From positions 62,001 to 126,000 of the forward strand of contig NZ_JAUUTW010000009.1 in assembly GCF_030676415.1 (NCBI RefSeq): a stretch of DNA of 64,000 nucleotides, given 5' to 3'. Positions within the stretch are counted from its first letter, which is position 1. Every line of letters begins with the position of its first letter. The notes below the pieces were generated by a model. It saw only the letters and a list, made by a program, of their open reading frames with translations, made no database searches and had not been told where the DNA came from. This stretch comes from Peribacillus frigoritolerans (GTDB lineage: Bacteria > Bacillota > Bacilli > Bacillales > DSM-1321). A program made the position numbers and the translations under genes. Shown piece by piece: positions 52,721-62,576 of the stretch.

Positions 52721-53470
52721 AAAGGATGATGGTGCGTTCGATGATAGAATGGTTAGCATCTTTCGGGGCAACAGAGAGTAATGGGTTGACCGGGTTATTA
52801 TATTCCAAGGAATGGATGAGCGCTCAGCAGGAAATGAAAGCTGAGATGGAAAAAGAAAACCTTATTACATATTTTTATAGTATTGGCAACTTGTTTGGCA
52901 GGCTTGAGTAAACGGACCACACCGGTCAAATAGACTCGGTCAAGGATGGAGGGAATATGACGGCGGATATGGGGTCGTCAGCCTATTGTCGGGCAGCGCC
53001 GTTATACGGTGAAAATCATTGGTGAGAGTGATCATGCGGGCACCACTCCCATGCATACAGGAAGGATGCTGTCGGTTTGGCTTCGGAATTCAATGTTCCG
53101 AATGTCATCACGAGGAAGAGGTTCTTGAAAGGTTTGTAAGGACATCTTTTCGACTTTCGATTCCTTGCCAAAGAAAGCGGAAATGAAGCTGTAGGGTTTC
53201 ACAATGGATGGATGTCAAACCTGTTGCGATGGATTGGGAAATGAATCGCCTTGTCGGAAAGGTAGCTTAAGAGAAGAATATATCATACCCAGATATGGTC
53301 AGCGGAGCCGGCCATGATGCACAGGTATTTGGTTCGTTTTGTCCGGCTTGCTTGCTGTTCGTTCCAAGAAAGGGGGGCATCAGCCATTCACCTTAGGAGT
53401 TTACGAGTGTTGCGGATATGGAAAAGGGAATCGAAGGTTTAAGTGACACACTTTATAAATTAGCCTATTG
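52717..53470 (+). pseudogene. Broken allantoate amidohydrolase (pucF-type)
   Basis: The start is intact: SMIEWLASFGATESNGLTGL, then EKENLITYFYSIGNLFGRLE. A stop follows, then pieces in shifting frames: HTGQIDSVKDGG, VKIIGESDHAG, SGAGHDAQVFGSF-like, and SVADMEKGIEGLSDTLYKLA before the final TGA. Several frameshifts and a deletion of the middle are evident. It ends 16 bases before pucG, the usual pucF-pucG order. Base composition is richer in G+C than the cluster to its left. Confidence 0.88.
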
Positions 53471-53485
53471 AAGGAGTTGGTTAAA

Positions 53486-54748
53486 ATGGCATATTCAGAA
53501 TTGAATGCACCGATGAGAACGATCATGACACCAGGACCGGTCGAAGTTGACCCGCGTGTTTTAAGGGCGATGAGCACACCGATATTAGGGCAATTCGATC
53601 CTGCATTCACCACTATCATGAATGAAGTGATGGAAATGCTGCGTCTAGTTTTTCAAACGAAAAATAAATGGGCGTTCCCGATTGATGGCACCTCAAGATC
53701 CGGTAATGAAGCGATTCTATGCAGTATCATTGAGCCGGGAGATAAAGTCCTGGTTCCTATATTCGGAAGGTTCGGTCATTTATTGGTGGAAATCTGTGAG
53801 CGATACGGAGCTGAAGTCCATACGTTGGAATGTCCTTGGGGAGAAGTGTTCGAACCGCAAGCAGTCATTGCGGAAATCAAGAAAGTCTCCCCTAAAATAA
53901 CAGCAATCGTCCATGGGGAAACCTCCACTGGTTGTATGCAGCCTTTGAAGGAAATCGGGTGGGCCTGCCGTGAATTGGGTGTCCTGCTTGTGGTGGATGC
54001 GGTTGCCTCCATCGGGGGCACTGATGTTAAGGTGGATGAATGGTGTATTGATGGATTGATAGGAGGGACACAAAAATGCTTGTCCGTTCCTTCCGGTATG
54101 GCTCCGATTACGTATAATGAGCGAATAGAAGAAATCATCCAGTCCCGCAAAAAGGTGGAAGGTGGTATTGCGACGGATGAAGACAACCAAAAGGTTTCGC
54201 TCAGCAGTCCGATCACCAGTAATTATTTCGATTTAAGCATGCTGCAGGATTATTGGGGGCCGCGCCGTTTGAATCACCATACGGAAGCGACTTCCATGAT
54301 TTATGCGTTACGTGAAGGATTACGTCTTGTGCTTGAAGAAGGTCTGGAAACGCGCTTTGCCCGTCATGAACTTCACGAAGCTGCTCTCATTGAAGGGATC
54401 AAGGCAATGGGACTTACGTTATTCGGGGATGGGAAAAACAAACTTCCGTGTGTAACTTGCATCGAAATTCCAAAAGGAATCGATGGTGAAGCCGTAAGAG
54501 CCATGCTGTTGAATGAATTTGGTATCGAAATCGCTTCCTCATTTGGTCCGCTTCACGGGGAAATCTGGAGGATCGGGACCATGGGATTCAGTTGCAGGAA
54601 AGAAAACATCCTGTTTGTATTGGCCTCCTTGGAAGCTGTCCTTTTGCGCCAGGGGTTCCAAGTTAATCGGGGAGAGGCTTTGCAGGCTGCGCTGGATGTA
54701 TATGAAGGAGAGAAGGAGAAAATGGTAGCATCACGAGGATTTCTTTGA
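53486..54748 (+). CDS. pucG: (S)-ureidoglycine-glyoxylate aminotransferase
   Basis: A 420-residue class V PLP aminotransferase. MTPGPVEVDPRVLRAMSTPI and the PLP lysine Lys197 (LIGGTQKCLSVPSGM) are clear, with DAVASIGG holding the PLP Asp. It transfers the amino group of ureidoglycine to glyoxylate, giving glycine and oxalurate. The ATG at 53486 follows AAGGAGTTGG. It is the one intact gene of an otherwise decayed older puc locus. A general alanine-glyoxylate aminotransferase is the alternative. Confidence 0.88.
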   Translation: MAYSELNAPMRTIMTPGPVEVDPRVLRAMSTPILGQFDPAFTTIMNEVMEMLRLVFQTKNKWAFPIDGTSRSGNEAILCSIIEPGDKVLVPIFGRFGHLLVEICERYGAEVHTLECPWGEVFEPQAVIAEIKKVSPKITAIVHGETSTGCMQPLKEIGWACRELGVLLVVDAVASIGGTDVKVDEWCIDGLIGGTQKCLSVPSGMAPITYNERIEEIIQSRKKVEGGIATDEDNQKVSLSSPITSNYFDLSMLQDYWGPRRLNHHTEATSMIYALREGLRLVLEEGLETRFARHELHEAALIEGIKAMGLTLFGDGKNKLPCVTCIEIPKGIDGEAVRAMLLNEFGIEIASSFGPLHGEIWRIGTMGFSCRKENILFVLASLEAVLLRQGFQVNRGEALQAALDVYEGEKEKMVASRGFL

Positions 54749-54836
54749 TTAATTGATGTCCATGTGCATTTCAGCGAATCTGGCCGTAATCATTGGGAAG
54801 GCATAGAGGGAAAATCGTTTATCAGCCGGATGGGAT
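54749..54836 (+). pseudogene. Stub of a third allantoinase
   Basis: Directly after pucG one frame reads LIDVHVHFSESGRNHWEGIE and then GKSFISRMG before a stop. This is the metal-binding segment of allantoinase with two changes in the PGRTEWEG loop. Nothing before or after it remains. It belongs to the older puc locus. Confidence 0.8.
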
Positions 54837-54917
54837 AAGTGAAAGGGGCGTGGGGAGTGGTTAAAAGTGATAGATTCCAGTATTGCGGTCAATAACTAGA
54901 AGAAGGGTTTAAAATAG

Positions 54918-54957
54918 GGGAGGGGGATTCCAAATCGGGAATCCTCCTTTTTTTTAT
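54918..54957 (+). terminator. Terminator after the puc remnant
   Basis: GGGGGATTCC pairs with GGGAATCCTCC around AAATC, followed by a run of T. Confidence 0.7.
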
Positions 54958-54993
54958 GTCTGCGTATGTATCCTTGGAAAATCAAGGGGAAGG

Positions 54994-55024
54994 AAACCGG
55001 ACAAATGGATTGCTTGTCCGGTTT
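54994..55024 (-). terminator. Terminator of the thioesterase gene
   Basis: AAACCGGACAA and TTGTCCGGTTT form a perfect 11-bp stem, 11 bases from the minus-strand stop codon. Confidence 0.75.
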
Positions 55025-55034
55025 CAAACGTTAC

Positions 55035-55481
55035 TTATTCAACTTCGCCTACGAAATATTGATTTTTCCTGTATACCATCGCTTCCATGGTTGCAATCAA
55101 TTCCCTTTCATTTAACACGTCTATTTTATACCATGCCAGTTTATGGTTTTTCTTGATCTCTTCCGCTCTGGCAGTTAAAGTCTCACCCCGTTTGCCAGCT
55201 GATAAGAAATTGATGTTGTTTGAAACGCCAACCGCTATTTTGCCATAGGAATTGCTGGCTGCTGCGAACACGTAATCAGCAAGTGAAAAGATAATGGCAC
55301 CATGAACCGTTCCGTGTGCATTGAGCATGTGGTCACTTGGAATCAATTCTGCTTCAGCTGTGCCGGGACCGAGTTTCGTCAATCTCATCCCGAGGAAAGA
55401 AGCATATGGTTCTTCGACCAGTACTTGTTTGATTTGATCATAATGCAATTCGTGAATATCCTGATCTAAATGTGTGGTCAT
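55035..55481 (-). CDS. paaI: PaaI-like hotdog-fold thioesterase
   Basis: A 148-residue acyl-CoA thioesterase of the PaaI type. The active-site stretch is AHGTVHGAIIFSLADYVFAA, with the Gly-Gly/Asp arrangement of the family; VGVSNNINFLSAGKRGETLT follows. It releases CoA from stalled phenylacetyl-CoA or hydroxylated derivatives. AAGGAGGGGG precedes the ATG. It lies next to the phenylacetate genes but on the opposite strand, after the symporter gene, so coregulation is possible but not shown. Confidence 0.86.
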   Translation of the reverse strand: MTTHLDQDIHELHYDQIKQVLVEEPYASFLGMRLTKLGPGTAEAELIPSDHMLNAHGTVHGAIIFSLADYVFAAASNSYGKIAVGVSNNINFLSAGKRGETLTARAEEIKKNHKLAWYKIDVLNERELIATMEAMVYRKNQYFVGEVE

Positions 55482-55495
55482 GAAAATCCCCCTCC

Positions 55496-57046
55496 TTAAT
55501 GGTCTTTTGCTGAACTTATCCCATATCCGGTGTTTGATTTGAACAGTACTTCAGCAAAACTGTTTTCCTCATCTTTTGCCTTTGACAAGATTGTGCCTAA
55601 ATAAGCTCCAATAAAGCCGAGCGGCACGGTGAAAATGGTCGGGTTGCTCATCGTGAAGAGGGGATCGCCTGTGAAAATCCCCATTCCAGGTTCCGGATTC
55701 CATACATTAGGACTGAGCATGACCAGTATGATGGAGCTGAGTAACCCGAATAACATTCCTGTGATCGCTCCGGTTGCGTTGAAGCGTTTCCAATATATTG
55801 TGCAAAGGATGATCGGTAAATTGGCACTGGCAGCAATTCCAAGCGCAAGGACTGAAAGAAAAGCGACATTCATTGATTGAGCAAATAAAGCAAGTAAAAT
55901 CGAAATGACCGCTACGCCGACCGAAGCTATACGGGCAACGAGAATTTGCTTTTTTTCCGTAATATTCCCGTCTTTGATGATTTCACCGTATATGTCATGT
56001 GCAAAAGCGGATGCCGACGTTAAAACAAGTCCGGATACAACCGCTAATATCGTGGCAAATGCCACAGCGGATACGAAAGCGAATAAAAATTCACCGCCCA
56101 CGGTTAATGCAAGCAGGGGCGCGGCCATGTTTCCGGCCGAGTTTGCTTCGACGATCCGGTCAAAACCGACGAAAGCGGCAGCACCGAAACCAAGGAAAAT
56201 CGTCATGATGAAAAATATCCCTATAAACCATGTGGAATATACGACGGATTTCCTTGCAGTAGCCGCATCCTTCACTGTAAAGAAGCGGACGAGCAAATGC
56301 GGAAGGCCCGCTGCTCCAAGTACAAGCGACATATTGAATGAAATCATGTCAAGTCCATCGGTGTATTTATTTCCAGGATTCAAAAAATCATTTCCAAGAG
56401 GTGTTGCGTTTTGGACATGATGGAACATCTCTGAAATGTTGAAATTAAAACGGGAAAATACGATGAACGTCAACACAGCGGAACCGCATAGTAAAAGAAC
56501 CGCTTTGGTGATCTGCACCCAGCTTGTCGCTCTCATCCCGCCGAAAATTACATAAATCGTCATCAATACACCGACAAGAAGTACGGATATCCAATAATCG
56601 ATGCCGAGCAACAGTTTAATTAATCCTCCTGCACCAACAAGTTGAGCAATCATGTAAAAGATTGAAATGACAAGTGTATTAGCCGCAGCAATCCCACGCA
56701 CCTTTTTTGATTTAAAGCGAGCTGATATCATGTCTGCCAGCGTAAATTTACCTAAATTTCGAAGTGGTTCCGAAACAAGATACAGTAAGACAAGAAATGC
56801 AACAAGGTTCCCGATGCTCATATAAAAGCCATCAAAACCAATCAGCGCGATCGCGCCTGTAATTCCCAGGAAAGAAGCGGCTGACATAAAGTCACCGGCT
56901 ACGGCCAATCCATTTTGCCATGCTGTCAATCCGCCGCCGGCAGTATAAAAATCACTGGCATTTTTCGTTTTTTTTGAAGAGTAATAGGTTATTGTAAGCG
57001 TTAACAAAATGATGCCTAAAAAAAGCGTAAGGGATAAAATGCTCAT
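55496..57046 (-). CDS. Sodium:solute symporter, ActP-like
   Basis: A 516-residue protein with 13 or so hydrophobic segments. FYTAGGGLTAWQNGLAVAGD, FLGITGAIALIGFDGFYMSI, GAAGLPHLLVRFFTVKDAAT and AVVSGLVLTSASAFAHDIYG are SSS-family acetate permease signatures. It should import a short carboxylate with sodium. It overlaps the DUF485 gene upstream by four bases (ATGA), the usual ActP-YjcH arrangement. Substrate could be acetate or phenylacetate, given the paa genes next to it. Confidence 0.88.
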   Translation of the reverse strand: MSILSLTLFLGIILLTLTITYYSSKKTKNASDFYTAGGGLTAWQNGLAVAGDFMSAASFLGITGAIALIGFDGFYMSIGNLVAFLVLLYLVSEPLRNLGKFTLADMISARFKSKKVRGIAAANTLVISIFYMIAQLVGAGGLIKLLLGIDYWISVLLVGVLMTIYVIFGGMRATSWVQITKAVLLLCGSAVLTFIVFSRFNFNISEMFHHVQNATPLGNDFLNPGNKYTDGLDMISFNMSLVLGAAGLPHLLVRFFTVKDAATARKSVVYSTWFIGIFFIMTIFLGFGAAAFVGFDRIVEANSAGNMAAPLLALTVGGEFLFAFVSAVAFATILAVVSGLVLTSASAFAHDIYGEIIKDGNITEKKQILVARIASVGVAVISILLALFAQSMNVAFLSVLALGIAASANLPIILCTIYWKRFNATGAITGMLFGLLSSIILVMLSPNVWNPEPGMGIFTGDPLFTMSNPTIFTVPLGFIGAYLGTILSKAKDEENSFAEVLFKSNTGYGISSAKDH

Positions 57047-57396
57047 TCGCCAAGCTCCTTCTGATATTTATTCAAGATATTCTTAGCCATCTTGTCGTAC
57101 TTCGCTGATTTTTTTATATAGACAATTCCTCCTATCCATACGACAGCGAATTGGAGAAGTGCATATACCCAAGCCCAAGTAATATTGAAAAAGGCTTCAC
57201 CTTTCAGTACTTCTGTGTAAGCAGCTAAAATAGGCAGAACAAAATAAAAGGCAAGAAAGAAAAGAGTGACAGGTACGACGAAAGCTTTTTTCTTTTGAAG
57301 CAGATCTTTGAATTCTTCCGTTTCAATTAATTGACGATAATTGTTTCCGCTGTCATGACCTTTAGGTGAAAGGCCCATTTTAACCGGTTTTTCCAT
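57043..57396 (-). CDS. DUF485 membrane protein, symporter partner
   Basis: A 117-residue protein with two hydrophobic helices (VPVTLFFLAFYFVLPILAAY and WVYALLQFAVVWIGGIVYIK) and charged ends. It belongs to the DUF485/YjcH family, which nearly always precedes ActP-type symporters. The stop overlaps the symporter start. GGGGGATTATA lies before the ATG. Its role is thought to be support of the symporter. Confidence 0.88.
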   Translation of the reverse strand: MEKPVKMGLSPKGHDSGNNYRQLIETEEFKDLLQKKKAFVVPVTLFFLAFYFVLPILAAYTEVLKGEAFFNITWAWVYALLQFAVVWIGGIVYIKKSAKYDKMAKNILNKYQKELGE

Positions 57397-57611
57397 TATA
57401 ATCCCCCTTTATATTATAGAACGTTTTTAAAACGGGCGTTAGATAAAAAGATATGTCAATGCTAAAGTTAACATAGTCAGAAAATTTAGTAAATTAAAAC
57501 TTTGGTTTTTTTGTTTATTCTGTCATTTTTGTAGAATTCAAAAAATCATGATTGACAATGTATAAATGACGTATTAATCTTAAAACTAAGCATAACAATA
57601 ATTTGATTTCC

Positions 57612-57632
57612 GTATAATTACCGTTATGAACG
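57612..57632 (+). promoter_or_regulatory. Possible paaK promoter and CGTT/AACG site
   Basis: TATAAT at 57613 could be a -10. CGTTATGAACG right after it is an inverted repeat with a three-base centre, reminiscent of the site before paaA. No clear -35 is seen. Confidence 0.35.
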
Positions 57633-57669
57633 TGAAATCCTATGGGACCAAATGAGGGGGACTGAAACA

Positions 57670-58998
57670 ATGTACAATCCGGAAGTTGAAACGGCTACGC
57701 GTGCTGAAATGGAAAGTTTACAAATGGCACGCCTTAAAAAAACGATAAGCCATGTATATGAAAATGTACCTTATTACAGAGGAAAATTTGAAGAGATGGG
57801 CCTTGATCCAGAAGATATTCAAACTCTAAACGATGTGACAAAGCTTCCATTTACAAAAAAACAGACTCTTCGTGATCAGTATCCGTTCGGTTTATTCGCC
57901 GTTCCAATGGAGGATGTGACACGCATTCATGGTTCATCCGGAACAAGCGGAAAGCCTACCATTGTCGGGTATACGAAAAACGATTTGGAAAACTGGGCAA
58001 CGATCGTCGCACGTGGAATTGTAGCGGCAGGAGGTCGGAAGTCGGATATTTTCCATAACGCATATGGGTATGGTCTGTTTACAGGCGGACTGGGTCTCCA
58101 TTGCGGTGCAGAAAAGCTAGGGGTTGCCACCGTACCAATTTCAGGGGGGAATACCGATCGCCAGATTACGATCATCAATGATTTTAAACCGCGCGGCATT
58201 TGTGGAACCCCTTCTTATATTTTGAATATTGCTGAAAAGATGGAAGAGATGGGGATTGACCCAGCTAAAAATGGGCTTGAGTATGGGATTTTCGGAGCTG
58301 AGCCGTGGTCAGAGGAAATGAGAGCGACCCTTGAGAGGAAACTGAATTTGAAAGCGATCGATATTTACGGACTAAGTGAAATCATGGGGCCAGGAGTTGC
58401 GATAGAATGCCGTGAAGCACAGGATGGATTGCATATCGCAGAAGACCATTTCCTTGTTGAGGTCATTAACCCCGATACGCTTGAATCAGTTGAGGACGGC
58501 AAAGATGGGGAACTAGTCTTTACCAGCCTTACAAAGGAAGCGCTTCCAATCATTCGTTATCGTACGGGTGATATCGCCTCCATTACCCATGAACCTTGTA
58601 AATGCGGACGTACCACAACAAGAATGTCCCGTGTTAAAGGCAGAACGGATGATATGATCATTGTCAGGGGAGTGAATGTATTTCCTTCAGAAATTGAGCG
58701 TGTGTTATTCCAAATGGAGGGAATCGTGCCTCATTATCAGATTCATCTCGTTAAGAAGGGGAAAATGGATAGTGTTGAACTGCACATCGAAATTGAAAGC
58801 GGTTTCTACAAAGAGATTGAAGAAGACTTAACGCATGGAAATGTAGAGATATTAAGGAAAAAGATTCAGCATCAAATGAAGTCCACATGTCTTGTAACGA
58901 TGGATATTGTTGTCAACATTCCAAAAAGCATTCCGCGTTCAGAAGGAAAAGCCATACGTGTCGTTGATAAGCGGAAAGATGAAGTGATTAATTTATAA
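57670..58998 (+). CDS. paaK: Phenylacetate-CoA ligase
   Basis: A 442-residue AMP-forming ligase making phenylacetyl-CoA. The P-loop is [38 protein letters not shown] and [20 protein letters not shown] (zinc-like Cys pair) and [20 protein letters not shown] are PaaK signatures. I chose the ATG at 57670, because GAGGGGG lies about ten bases upstream; an ATG at 57652 would include it. It leads the phenylacetate gene group, 23 bases before the reductase. Confidence 0.95.
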   Translation: MYNPEVETATRAEMESLQMARLKKTISHVYENVPYYRGKFEEMGLDPEDIQTLNDVTKLPFTKKQTLRDQYPFGLFAVPMEDVTRIHGSSGTSGKPTIVGYTKNDLENWATIVARGIVAAGGRKSDIFHNAYGYGLFTGGLGLHCGAEKLGVATVPISGGNTDRQITIINDFKPRGICGTPSYILNIAEKMEEMGIDPAKNGLEYGIFGAEPWSEEMRATLERKLNLKAIDIYGLSEIMGPGVAIECREAQDGLHIAEDHFLVEVINPDTLESVEDGKDGELVFTSLTKEALPIIRYRTGDIASITHEPCKCGRTTTRMSRVKGRTDDMIIVRGVNVFPSEIERVLFQMEGIVPHYQIHLVKKGKMDSVELHIEIESGFYKEIEEDLTHGNVEILRKKIQHQMKSTCLVTMDIVVNIPKSIPRSEGKAIRVVDKRKDEVINL

Positions 58999-59021
58999 CT
59001 GGCTGGAAAGGAGGATGCCGG

Positions 59022-60038
59022 ATGAGCGAACAAGAAAATGTAGTCGATGTCACGATTATTGGCGGAGGCCCAGTTGGGCTATTTACAGCTTTTTATGGCG
59101 GCATGAGGCAATTGTCTGTCAAAATCATTGAAAGTTTGCCACAGCTTGGAGGTCAATTATCAGCGTTATATCCGGAGAAGTATATTTATGATGTTGCCGG
59201 ATTCCCGAAAGTGAGGGCACAAGAGCTGGTGAATAATTTAAAAGAACAAATGAAAGCGTTTAAACAAGAGGTTTGTTTAGAGCAGGCGGTAGAAACGGTC
59301 GAAAAGCAGAAGGATGGAATTTTTAAACTCACTACAAATAAAGAAGTCCACTATTCAAGAACGATCATCATCACGGCGGGCAATGGTGCTTTTCACCCGA
59401 GAAAATTAAAAATTGATACGGAAGAAAAGTTCCAAGGTAAAAATCTTCATTATTTTGTAGATGACCTAAATTCGTTCATGGAAAAGGACGTTATTGTTTT
59501 TGGAGGCGGTGATTCTGCCGTCGATTGGGCTTTAATGCTCGAGCCTATCGCAAATCGTGTAACGATTGCACACCGGCGGGGGAAATTCCGTGCTCATGAA
59601 CATAGCGTTGAAAACCTTACGAACTCTGACGTTGAGATCATGACTCCTTATATACCGATTGAATTACGTGGAGCAGAAGAAATTGAACATGTGGTGCTCG
59701 AAAACGTGAATAACGGGGAAGAAGCGATCCATAAAGCGGATGCAGTCTTGGTTAATTATGGGTTTATCTCTTCTTTGGGTCCGATTAAAGACTGGAATCT
59801 GGATATTGAAAAAAATGCGATTGTCGTTAATTCAAGAATGGAAACGAACATTCCGGGCATTTATGCCGCCGGGGACATCTGCACTTACGAAGGGAAAGTA
59901 AAGTTGATAGCTAGTGGGTTTGGAGAAGCACCTACTGCAATCAGCAATGCAAAAGTATTCATCGATCCATCTTCAAAAGTGCAGCCCCTTCATAGCACAA
60001 GTTTAATGGAAGAGAAGAAAGAACCAATCATGAAATAG
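59022..60038 (+). CDS. Ferredoxin-NADP+ reductase, thioredoxin-reductase-like
   Basis: A 338-residue flavoprotein of the YumC type. The FAD motif is [20 protein letters not shown], the NADPH motif [20 protein letters not shown], and the C-terminal FAD contact [20 protein letters not shown]. It lacks the CxxC redox pair of thioredoxin reductase. GAAAGGAGGATG precedes the ATG. A ferredoxin gene follows by 18 bases. Together they would deliver electrons; placed between paaK and paaA, the target is probably the epoxidase. Confidence 0.88.
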   Translation: MSEQENVVDVTIIGGGPVGLFTAFYGGMRQLSVKIIESLPQLGGQLSALYPEKYIYDVAGFPKVRAQELVNNLKEQMKAFKQEVCLEQAVETVEKQKDGIFKLTTNKEVHYSRTIIITAGNGAFHPRKLKIDTEEKFQGKNLHYFVDDLNSFMEKDVIVFGGGDSAVDWALMLEPIANRVTIAHRRGKFRAHEHSVENLTNSDVEIMTPYIPIELRGAEEIEHVVLENVNNGEEAIHKADAVLVNYGFISSLGPIKDWNLDIEKNAIVVNSRMETNIPGIYAAGDICTYEGKVKLIASGFGEAPTAISNAKVFIDPSSKVQPLHSTSLMEEKKEPIMK

Positions 60039-60296
<258 letters not shown>

Positions 60297-60381
60297 AAGA
60301 ATCGTAAAACACTAGATAATTTCCTTTTATTTTGAAAAAAGACGGAATAGTCTTGCAATAAATATAACAGTAAAATATAAT

Positions 60382-60398
60382 AACGTTATATAAACGTT
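60382..60398. promoter_or_regulatory. Operator-like repeat before paaA
   Basis: AACGTTATATAAACGTT is an imperfect palindrome and also a direct repeat of ACGTTATATAA. A TATAAT at 60400 partly adjoins it. AACG/CGTT-type arms recall the TetR-family PaaR sites, so repression at this promoter is possible. It lies 28 bases before paaA. Confidence 0.45.
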
Positions 60399-60425
60399 AT
60401 ATAATACGAAAAAGAGGTGATTTGA

Positions 60426-61382
60426 ATGAACGTTCTTTTAAATGATATGGCAGAACAAGAAAAACTGAACCAATTTATTGCCAGAATCGAATCTGGGGAA
60501 AAGATAGAAGCGGATGATTGGATGCCGGAAGATTATCGGGGCACCCTCATCAAGTTAATATCGATGCATGGCATCAGTGAAATCATGGGGGCGCTTCCAG
60601 AAAAGGAATGGGTACCTAAAGCCCCGACCTTAAATAGAAAACTTGGAATCATGGCAAAGGTGCAGGATGAAATGGGGCATGGGCAATTATTGCTTCGAGT
60701 CGCCGAGGATTTGCTAAAGCCGTACAGCAAAAAACGGGATGACCTTATGCAAGATTTATTTAAAGGAGATTTAAAGTTTCATAATGTCTTCCATATGGAA
60801 GCCAAATCCTGGGGCGATGCAGGATTGATTGGCTGGCTGGTTGATGGGGCAGCCATCATTTCCCAGACGAATATGCTTGGCGCTTCATATGGACCATATG
60901 CCCGAGCTTTACAGAGGATTTGCGCGGAAGAAGTTTTTCATGCCCAGCATGGTGAAGCGATAATCATGGCTTTGGCTGAAGGAACGGAAGAACAAAGGAA
61001 ATTGGTTCAGGACTCCATCAATTATTGGTGGGAATCTTTGTTACTTTTCTTTGGACCTCCCAGTAAGAATGAAGTGGGCTCATCCAAACAGGATATAACG
61101 ATAAAGTACAGAATCAGAACCAGTACGAATGAAGAGCTTCGCCAAGGCTTTTTGTCTAAATATGTGAAGCGGATCCTTTCACTCGGTTTTACCATTCCAG
61201 ATGAAACGCTTAGATTTGATAAAGAATCTGAAACATGGATTTACCAACAACCCGATTGGGGGAAATTGAAGGTCATCGCAAGAAATGAAGGGCCCCGTTC
61301 GCAGGATCGCTTAAGTCTTCGAAGAACTTCTTATGAAAATAATAAATGGGTACGTGAGGCGTTAGCGCCAAAGGTCATCTAA
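60426..61382 (+). CDS. paaA: 1,2-phenylacetyl-CoA epoxidase subunit A
   Basis: The 318-residue catalytic diiron subunit. Iron ligands are visible in KVQDEMGHGQLLL (Glu82, His85), FHMEAKSWGDAG and RICAEEVFHAQHGEA (Glu168/169, His172). It inserts one O atom into the ring of phenylacetyl-CoA. AAGAGGTGATTT precedes the ATG. The genes B, C and D follow with tight spacing. Confidence 0.96.
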   Translation: MNVLLNDMAEQEKLNQFIARIESGEKIEADDWMPEDYRGTLIKLISMHGISEIMGALPEKEWVPKAPTLNRKLGIMAKVQDEMGHGQLLLRVAEDLLKPYSKKRDDLMQDLFKGDLKFHNVFHMEAKSWGDAGLIGWLVDGAAIISQTNMLGASYGPYARALQRICAEEVFHAQHGEAIIMALAEGTEEQRKLVQDSINYWWESLLLFFGPPSKNEVGSSKQDITIKYRIRTSTNEELRQGFLSKYVKRILSLGFTIPDETLRFDKESETWIYQQPDWGKLKVIARNEGPRSQDRLSLRRTSYENNKWVREALAPKVI

Positions 61383-61400
61383 GGGAGGGGGAAGGACGAT

Positions 61401-61760
61401 ATGGAAACTAGACAAGAAAATTACTTTGAAGAATTTGAAGTCTTTAGCCGTAAAACGCAAACTTCACCCGTTCAATATCACTTTAGCCTGCTGGCCCCCA
61501 ATGAGGATATCGCCATCATGATGGCACAAGAAAATTTCATGAGACGTGAAGCGGTTGATGATATATGGGTCGTGAAAAGACAGAATATACGGAAAATGAC
61601 GATAGAGGAAAAGAAAACGCTTCAACGTATTGATAATAAAGATTATCGAACCACAAAAGGGTATGGGTATTTAAAGAAAAAATGGCGGAAGTATGAGCAG
61701 GGAATGCTCGATGAAAAAGAGATAATGTCTTGGGCAGGAGGCGTAAAAAATGAGGAATGA
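61401..61760 (+). CDS. paaB: 1,2-phenylacetyl-CoA epoxidase subunit B
   Basis: A 119-residue small subunit. YFEEFEVFSRKTQTSPVQYH and MAQENFMRREAVDDIWVVKR are PaaB signatures; the C-terminal third is longer than in E. coli (about 95 residues), with a lysine-rich helix. It bridges PaaAC units. GGAGGGGGAAGG precedes the ATG. It overlaps paaC by 11 bases. Confidence 0.93.
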   Translation: METRQENYFEEFEVFSRKTQTSPVQYHFSLLAPNEDIAIMMAQENFMRREAVDDIWVVKRQNIRKMTIEEKKTLQRIDNKDYRTTKGYGYLKKKWRKYEQGMLDEKEIMSWAGGVKNEE

Positions 61761-62550
61761 ACCATTGAAGAACATCGCAATCAAGGAATTGCTGCTTCAA
61801 CTGGCGGACGATGATTTCATCCATTCATATCGCGGTTCGGAATGGCTGGGACTCGCACCGCATATCGAAGAAGATGTTGCATCCTCCTCGATATCTCAAG
61901 ATACGATGGGGCATGCAGCCATATTTTATAAATTACTCGATGAACTCGGTGAAGGGGATGCGGATAAACTGGCTCACGACCGTCCCGCTAAAGAACGGCG
62001 TAATGCGATCATCCTCGAAGTGGTCAATGGTCCAGGGTACTATTTGAAAGACCCGGATTATGATTGGGCTTTTGCGGTAGTGCGGAATTATTTTTATACC
62101 CAAGCCAAAGCGATTAAGGTTCAATCCCTTCATTCAAGTTCATATGAACCGCTTGCCGAAGTGGCACAAAAGGTACAGATGGAACTTTACTATCATTTGA
62201 TGCACTGGAAAACATGGTTCGTCCAATTGCTGGGTTCTGGTCACGAAGAAGCGGTTTCGAGAATGAAAGCAGCGATTGAGAAAACAATGCCGGATTTCGC
62301 TGGCGTATTTTCACTTGGACAATATGGAGAAGAAATGGTGGAGCTTGGCTTGATAGAAAGCGAAGCTGCCTTACAGAAGAAATGGATAGAGGCTGTCACC
62401 CCTATCTTTGAAAGTGTAGGCTTAGCAACAACTCTTGAAATTGGAATGGCCCAAGGTGATGGACGCAATGGCCAGCATACGGAAGATTTGGAAAAGGCGC
62501 TAGAAACGTTAAGTGAAGTGTACGCAACCGATAAAGCGGCTTCATGGTGA
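61750..62550 (+). CDS. paaC: 1,2-phenylacetyl-CoA epoxidase subunit C
   Basis: The 266-residue structural, non-catalytic ferritin-like subunit. LLQLADDDFIHSYRGSEWLG, SQDTMGHAAIFYKLL and MELYYHLMHWKTWFVQL show the four-helix bundle sequence. GGCAGGAGGCG precedes the ATG, which lies inside the end of paaB. Translation is coupled. Confidence 0.95.
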   Translation: MRNEPLKNIAIKELLLQLADDDFIHSYRGSEWLGLAPHIEEDVASSSISQDTMGHAAIFYKLLDELGEGDADKLAHDRPAKERRNAIILEVVNGPGYYLKDPDYDWAFAVVRNYFYTQAKAIKVQSLHSSSYEPLAEVAQKVQMELYYHLMHWKTWFVQLLGSGHEEAVSRMKAAIEKTMPDFAGVFSLGQYGEEMVELGLIESEAALQKKWIEAVTPIFESVGLATTLEIGMAQGDGRNGQHTEDLEKALETLSEVYATDKAASW

Positions 62551-62576
62551 ATCAATAGAAAAAGGGGAGGGGTATC

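Noticed and set aside
53776-54216. Two overlapping minus-strand frames inside pucG
   Set aside because: Antisense shadows of a strongly conserved gene.
59250-59266. cre-like TGAAAGCGTTTAAA
   Set aside because: It lies inside the ferredoxin reductase coding sequence and is explained by codons.
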